Origin: Caryophanales bacterium UBA1624
GTDB lineage: Bacteria; Bacillota_I; Bacilli_A; RFN20; CAG-826
Assembly (NCBI GenBank): GCA_002321395.1
Contig: DCMK01000053.1
Location: forward strand, 19,437 to 37,750
Reading direction: 5' to 3'
Length of the DNA: 18,314 bases
The notes beneath the pieces are model-generated. The model did no database searches. It was not told the DNA's origin and was given only the letters and a program-made list of their open reading frames with translations. The first letter of the stretch is position 1. Each line of letters opens with the position of its first letter. The position numbers and the translations under genes are program-made. Of the stretch, positions 16,199-18,314 are shown piece after piece.

Positions 16199-16225
16199 AT
16201 CGCTCGCGCAATCGGCGCGAGCGAT
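16199..16225 (+). repeat. Perfect 11-bp inverted repeat between polC and tRNA-Pro
   Basis: ATCGCTCGCGC (16199-16209) pairs perfectly with GCGCGAGCGAT (16215-16225) around AATCG. There is no T-run, so it is not a standard terminator. It begins right at the end of the tRNA-Pro -10 and ends one base before the mature tRNA. It may stabilise or end the polC transcript, or lie across the tRNA transcription start. Confidence 0.85.
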
Positions 16226-16226
16226 T

Positions 16227-16303
16227 CGGGACGTAGCACAGCTTGGTAGTGCGCCTGGTTCGGGACCAGGAGGTCACGGGTTCGAACCCCGTCGTTCCGA
16301 CCA
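16227..16303 (+). tRNA. tRNA-Pro(CGG)
   Basis: Complete 77-base cloverleaf. The acceptor CGGGACG pairs with CGTTCCG (16293-16299), followed by discriminator A and an encoded CCA. The anticodon stem CCTGG/CCAGG encloses the loop TTCGGGA, giving anticodon CGG at 16261-16263, which reads CCG. The T arm ACGGG-TTCGAAC-CCCGT is canonical. Confidence 0.97.
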
Positions 16304-16313
16304 TTCGAGAACT

Positions 16314-16337
16314 AACCTCGCTTTGGCGAGGTTTTTT
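16314..16337 (+). terminator. Terminator after tRNA-Pro (and any polC read-through)
   Basis: Stem AACCTCGC (16314-16321) / GCGAGGTT (16326-16333) with loop TTTG, running into six T (16332-16337). Confidence 0.92.
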
Positions 16338-16353
16338 CCTGCTTTTGGGGGTC

Positions 16354-16382
16354 TTTCCTTCCCATTCTCTTGCGTTTATAAT
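16354..16382 (+). promoter_or_regulatory. tRNA-Arg promoter
   Basis: Perfect -10 TATAAT (16377-16382), with a pyrimidine-rich TTTCCT (16354-16359) in the -35 position at 17-base spacing. The start near 16389 leaves about eight bases before the mature tRNA. Confidence 0.7.
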
Positions 16383-16396
16383 TCCCCTTGCCGCAC

Positions 16397-16473
16397 GGGC
16401 CCGTAGCTCAGCTGGATAGAGCGTCCCCCTCCTAAGGGGAAGGTCAGGCGTTCGAATCGCCTCGGGCCCGCCA
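16397..16473 (+). tRNA. tRNA-Arg(CCT)
   Basis: Complete 77-base cloverleaf. The acceptor GGGCCCG pairs with CGGGCCC (16463-16469), followed by discriminator G and an encoded CCA. The anticodon stem TCCCC/GGGGA encloses CTCCTAA, giving anticodon CCT (16431-16433), which reads AGG. The D arm GTAGCTCAGCTGGATAGAGC and T loop TTCGAAT are canonical. Confidence 0.97.
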
Positions 16474-16475
16474 CC

Positions 16476-16505
16476 AAAAAAGAAAACCCCGTGAGGGGCT
16501 TTTTT
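16476..16505. terminator. Bidirectional terminator between tRNA-Arg and the minus-strand gene
   Basis: CCCC (16487-16490) / GGGG (16495-16498) with loop GTGA. T-rich runs lie on the right (16500-16505) for the plus strand, and A-rich runs lie on the left (16476-16486) that become a T-run on the minus strand. It therefore serves both the tRNA-Arg transcript and the converging gene that ends at 16515. Confidence 0.85.
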
Positions 16506-16514
16506 GATGAACGA

Positions 16515-16847
16515 TCAGAAGAACCCTTCCACGCAGGATACGGGGAGGACGAACATCCCGCCCTTCACCTTTTGGAAGTTCACCGTCGCGGAGCGGATTT
16601 CCTCTTGGAGCTTTTCCAAGTCTTTTTCTTCAAGGACGATGAAAAGGGTGAAGTTGCCGCTTGGTATGTCATCGGTGAGGGCCGCTAAAGACACGGCTTT
16701 TGAGCGGGAGTCGCTGAATTGAGGAAAGACGTGGTGCATTCCTTCGGTGGGGATGATGGTTCCGTTATACCCCTCTTTCGACAAGGAACGGATCAGCTGC
16801 TCCGATGCGGGGACATGGTCTAGCGTGACGAACATCAATACCTTCAT
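16515..16847 (-). CDS. Uncharacterised 110-residue protein, possibly PII-like/ferredoxin-like fold
   Basis: I do not recognise this gene by name. The product begins MKVLMFVTLD, continues with an amphipathic helix (ASEQLIRSLSKEG), a strand-like NGTIIPTEG and another strand FTLFIVLEE. A second charged helix (KDLEKLQEEIRSA) and a final strand GGMFVLPVS complete the protein. This beta-alpha-beta, beta-alpha-beta order and size resemble small PII-like signalling or trimeric ligand-binding proteins, but that is an inference from pattern, not a match. There is no signal peptide or membrane segment, so it should be cytoplasmic. The start at 16847 is chosen because AAGGAGG lies nine bases upstream on the minus strand (16857-16863). 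An upstream in-frame ATG at 16886 would add 13 residues across that ribosome binding site and is rejected. It converges on the tRNA genes and is divergent from the cyclophilin gene. Confidence 0.85.
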   Translation of the reverse strand: MKVLMFVTLDHVPASEQLIRSLSKEGYNGTIIPTEGMHHVFPQFSDSRSKAVSLAALTDDIPSGNFTLFIVLEEKDLEKLQEEIRSATVNFQKVKGGMFVLPVSCVEGFF

Positions 16848-16955
16848 AATGGGCTCCCTCCTTGGGCGCGAGGGTAAATATACCACCTCATTTCGATATT
16901 TCTAGTTTCAAACCTCCCTCGGTTGCATAATGGAAGGCGAAATGAGGATTGGAAT
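16848..16955. promoter_or_regulatory. Divergent intergenic region with promoters for both neighbours
   Basis: For the plus strand, CATAAT at 16926-16931 is a plausible -10 and GAGGA (16944-16948) a ribosome binding site seven bases before ATG 16956. For the minus strand, TATATT (16882-16877) is a possible -10 before the AAGGAGG site. No convincing -35 is seen for either. Confidence 0.45.
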
Positions 16956-17456
16956 ATGATTCGCATCACGGTTGCCAATTACGGCGTCATGGAGGCTGAG
17001 CTCGATTGGGAAGCCGCCCCCAACACCTGCGCCAACTTTGTGGAGCTCGCTTCTTCGGGATTTTATGAGGGGCTCCTCTTCCACCGCATCATCAAAGGGT
17101 TCATGATCCAAGGGGGATGGGGCGATCTGAAAGGAAAGCATTTGGATTATTCCATCAAGGGCGAATTCGCCTCCAATGGAGTCAAGAACCCCTTGCTCCA
17201 TAAGCGCGGCGTCCTTTCGATGGCCCGCACGATGTATCCGGATTCCGCTTCCAGCCAGTTCTTCATCATGCATAAGGACGCCCCGCATTTGGATGGGGAA
17301 TACGCCGCGTTCGGCCACTTGACTTCCGGATTCGATGTTCTGGACAAAATCGCCTCGGTTCGGACCGACCGATCCGATCGTCCTTATGATCCGGTCGTGA
17401 TTGAGAAAATCGAAGTCATCGATGAGCCGGTTAAGCCGGTTCAGAAAATCCGCTAA
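16956..17456 (+). CDS. Cyclophilin-type peptidyl-prolyl cis-trans isomerase
   Basis: Catalyses proline isomerisation to help protein folding. It has 166 residues and consists almost entirely of the cyclophilin domain. The catalytic block FHRIIKGFMIQGG (42-54) includes R44. Further conserved parts are GVLSMART, SASSQFFIMHKDAPHLDG (97-114) and YAAFGHLTSGFDVLDKI. Where many cyclophilins have a tryptophan after LDG, this one has Glu-Tyr, common in bacterial forms. There is no signal peptide, so it is cytoplasmic. ATG 16956 is chosen for its GAGGA ribosome binding site. A TTG at 16923 in frame lies in the promoter and would add 11 residues. It is a single-gene unit between divergent and downstream tRNA transcription. 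Confidence 0.95.
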   Translation: MIRITVANYGVMEAELDWEAAPNTCANFVELASSGFYEGLLFHRIIKGFMIQGGWGDLKGKHLDYSIKGEFASNGVKNPLLHKRGVLSMARTMYPDSASSQFFIMHKDAPHLDGEYAAFGHLTSGFDVLDKIASVRTDRSDRPYDPVVIEKIEVIDEPVKPVQKIR

Positions 17457-17469
17457 ATCCGTTAAGGGG

Positions 17470-17499
17470 AAGGCGCTTCTTGCAGGAGGAGCGCCTTTG
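17470..17499 (+). terminator. Probable terminator after the cyclophilin gene
   Basis: AAGGCGCT (17470-17477) pairs with AGCGCCTT (17490-17497) around a 12-base loop. Only three T follow, so termination may be weak. Confidence 0.6.
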
Positions 17500-17594
17500 A
17501 TCATTCGTTGCTCAACTGGAATCAAAGGATGTTTTTTTGCGGTTTTTTTCGAAAATAGGGGCTGTGAAATTAGCAAATTTGGAAAAATTACCCA

Positions 17595-17623
17595 TTGACA
17601 CGGAAAACCGCGGCGCGTATCTT
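17595..17623 (+). promoter_or_regulatory. tRNA-Ala promoter
   Basis: Perfect -35 TTGACA (17595-17600), spacer of exactly 17 bases, -10 TATCTT (17618-17623). The upstream side (about 17555-17590) is rich in A and T tracts and could act as an UP element. The short leader contains GCGC-GATAAA-GCGC. Confidence 0.85.
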
Positions 17624-17650
17624 TGTCCATGCGCGATAAAGCGCGAATGT

Positions 17651-17726
17651 GGGCCTTTAGCTCAGCTGGGAGAGCGCCTCCATGGCATGGAGGAGGTCGT
17701 CGGTTCGATCCCGATAAGGTCCACCA
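17651..17726 (+). tRNA. tRNA-Ala(GGC)
   Basis: Complete 76-base cloverleaf. The acceptor GGGCCTT pairs with AAGGTCC (17716-17722, one G-T pair), followed by discriminator A and an encoded CCA. The anticodon stem CCTCC/GGAGG encloses ATGGCAT, giving anticodon GGC (17684-17686). The D arm TTAGCTCAGCTGGGAGAGC is canonical. Confidence 0.97.
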
Positions 17727-17738
17727 CATGGATCTTAG

Positions 17739-17765
17739 GCCAAACGAAAAGCGTTTGGCTTTTTT
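17739..17765 (+). terminator. Terminator of tRNA-Ala
   Basis: Eight-base-pair stem GCCAAACG (17739-17746) / CGTTTGGC (17752-17759) with loop AAAAG, followed by six T (17760-17765). Confidence 0.95.
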
Positions 17766-18138
17766 CGTGCTCTGTTCTTCGAAAGAGGCGAGACTATTTT
17801 GCAGGAAATCAAAGAGCCCGGTCGACGCGCCTTCCCGGATTCTGCGGCAATGGTCCTTAATGGCAAAAGTGGGTGAAAGATCGGAAGAAGGGGCTTTTCG
17901 ATAGCGTAGGATTCTGGGGCGCGCTTGAGGAGCGAAGGGGGTATATAAAGCCCTTTGGACGAAGCGATCATTGCCCTTCTTTTCTGCAAGCGCTTTCAAA
18001 ATCGGTGGCCAAATTCAGGCAAAAACCATCCAAAATCCTACTTAAAAAGAATAAACAGCATTATTTTCTTACCTAAAGGCGTGTTTTATTCGGATAAAAA
18101 TAAGGATATTAGTACCATAAATAAGGAGACATCCAAAT
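17766..18138. other. Intergenic stretch with no recognisable gene
   Basis: No convincing coding region: short open frames on both strands lack ribosome binding sites and family motifs. I see no tRNA, RNase P, SRP RNA or tmRNA signature. The first 230 bases have ordinary GC content; from about 18030 it becomes AT-rich. Within the AT-rich part TTTTAT (18084-18089) and ATAAAA (18094-18099) form a small inverted repeat. AAGGAG at 18123-18128 is the ribosome binding site for the next gene. The promoter of that gene must be in this stretch, but I cannot place it with confidence. Confidence 0.5.
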
Positions 18139-18314
18139 ATGAAGAAACGCTTTTTGGCTCTTGCCGCGGCTGGTTCTGTTTTTGGGATTGCAGTAACGGC
18201 CATTTCCTCTTCCATTGGAATTGCGATGAAGATCAACGTTGAGGAAGAAAGCCACGTCCACAACGCTTCCTGCCAAATCCATCATTACGCTCGCGTCAAT
18301 CCGACCTCGAAAAC
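18139..18314 (+). CDS. Exported or membrane-anchored protein, N-terminal fragment
   Basis: Only the first 58 codons are in the window and the gene is not recognised. The product starts MKKRFLALAAAGSVFGIAV, with two lysines and an arginine followed by a hydrophobic stretch to about residue 30, which is a typical signal peptide or N-terminal anchor. After it comes a polar segment with several histidines and one cysteine (HVHNASCQIHHYARV). AAGGAG (18123-18128) lies ten bases before the ATG. No lipobox cysteine is evident near the end of the hydrophobic stretch. The upstream region is AT-rich, in contrast to the core operons to the left, and the codon use is ordinary. Confidence 0.75.
   Translation, partial: MKKRFLALAAAGSVFGIAVTAISSSIGIAMKINVEEESHVHNASCQIHHYARVNPTSK

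Noticed and set aside
16143..16406. Open frame of 87 codons across the polC end and tRNA-Pro.
   Set aside because: It translates a tRNA gene and a terminator and has no coding signature.
17521..17560. Two runs of seven T near 17531 and 17543, considered as a terminator.
   Set aside because: No stable stem precedes them that pairs well; they are probably part of the AT-rich region upstream of the tRNA-Ala promoter.
17537..17904. Open frames of 93-107 codons across tRNA-Ala.
   Set aside because: They read through the tRNA and its terminator.
16908..17999. 363-codon minus-strand frame across the cyclophilin gene and tRNA-Ala.
   Set aside because: It is antisense to a clear cyclophilin gene and a tRNA.
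1..18314. Searched by eye for CRISPR arrays, insertion sequences, phage genes, toxin-antitoxin pairs and defence genes.
   Set aside because: None seen. xerC is a housekeeping recombinase in its normal context, and the tRNA genes show no duplicated 3' ends that would mark an integrated element.

Overview
The window is a bacterial chromosome segment, probably from a member of the Firmicutes (Bacilli or a relative) with a fairly GC-rich genome. Three things point there. The gene order topA-trmFO-xerC ... rpsB-tsf ... pyrH-frr ... uppS-cdsA-dxr-rseP-polC is the classic Bacillus-type order. A full-length Gram-positive PolC replicase is present. Several genes end in TGA and tryptophan is encoded by TGG, so the genetic code is standard and not the UGA-Trp code of many Mollicutes. 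The exact genus cannot be read from the sequence.

Layout. Positions 1-3431: the 3' part of topA, then trmFO and xerC, overlapping by 4 and 8 bases. Positions 3432-3646: a noncoding leader with a candidate promoter and several hairpins. Positions 3647-5508: rpsB and tsf, overlapping by one base and closed by a strong terminator. Positions 5601-6899: pyrH and frr, with their own promoter and terminator. Positions 7067-16183: one long tightly packed operon, uppS-cdsA-dxr-rseP-polC. Positions 16184-16485: tRNA-Pro(CGG) and tRNA-Arg(CCT), each with its own promoter and terminator. Positions 16515-16847: a small unrecognised gene on the minus strand. Positions 16956-17456: a cyclophilin-type peptidyl-prolyl isomerase. 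Positions 17651-17726: tRNA-Ala(GGC) with promoter and terminator. Positions 17766-18138: no recognisable gene. The window ends inside a gene for a small exported or membrane-anchored protein.

Functionally, most of the window is core information processing and envelope building. It includes DNA topology and chromosome dimer resolution (topA, xerC), tRNA methylation (trmFO), translation and ribosome recycling (rpsB, tsf, frr), UMP phosphorylation (pyrH), isoprenoid precursors and the undecaprenyl carrier (dxr, uppS), phospholipid activation (cdsA), intramembrane proteolysis (rseP) and replication (polC).

I do not see a phage, insertion sequence, CRISPR array or defence system, and I do not claim a new system. 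The observations most worth checking are regulatory. pyrH and uppS have a perfect TATAAT placed so close to the start codon that their mRNAs should be leaderless or nearly so. The uppS promoter carries a perfect inverted repeat between the expected -35 and the -10. The rpsB promoter sits on a 14-base palindrome and is followed by a structured leader. At the protein level, RseP appears to lack a recognisable PDZ domain, and ribosomal protein S2 carries long tails at both ends.
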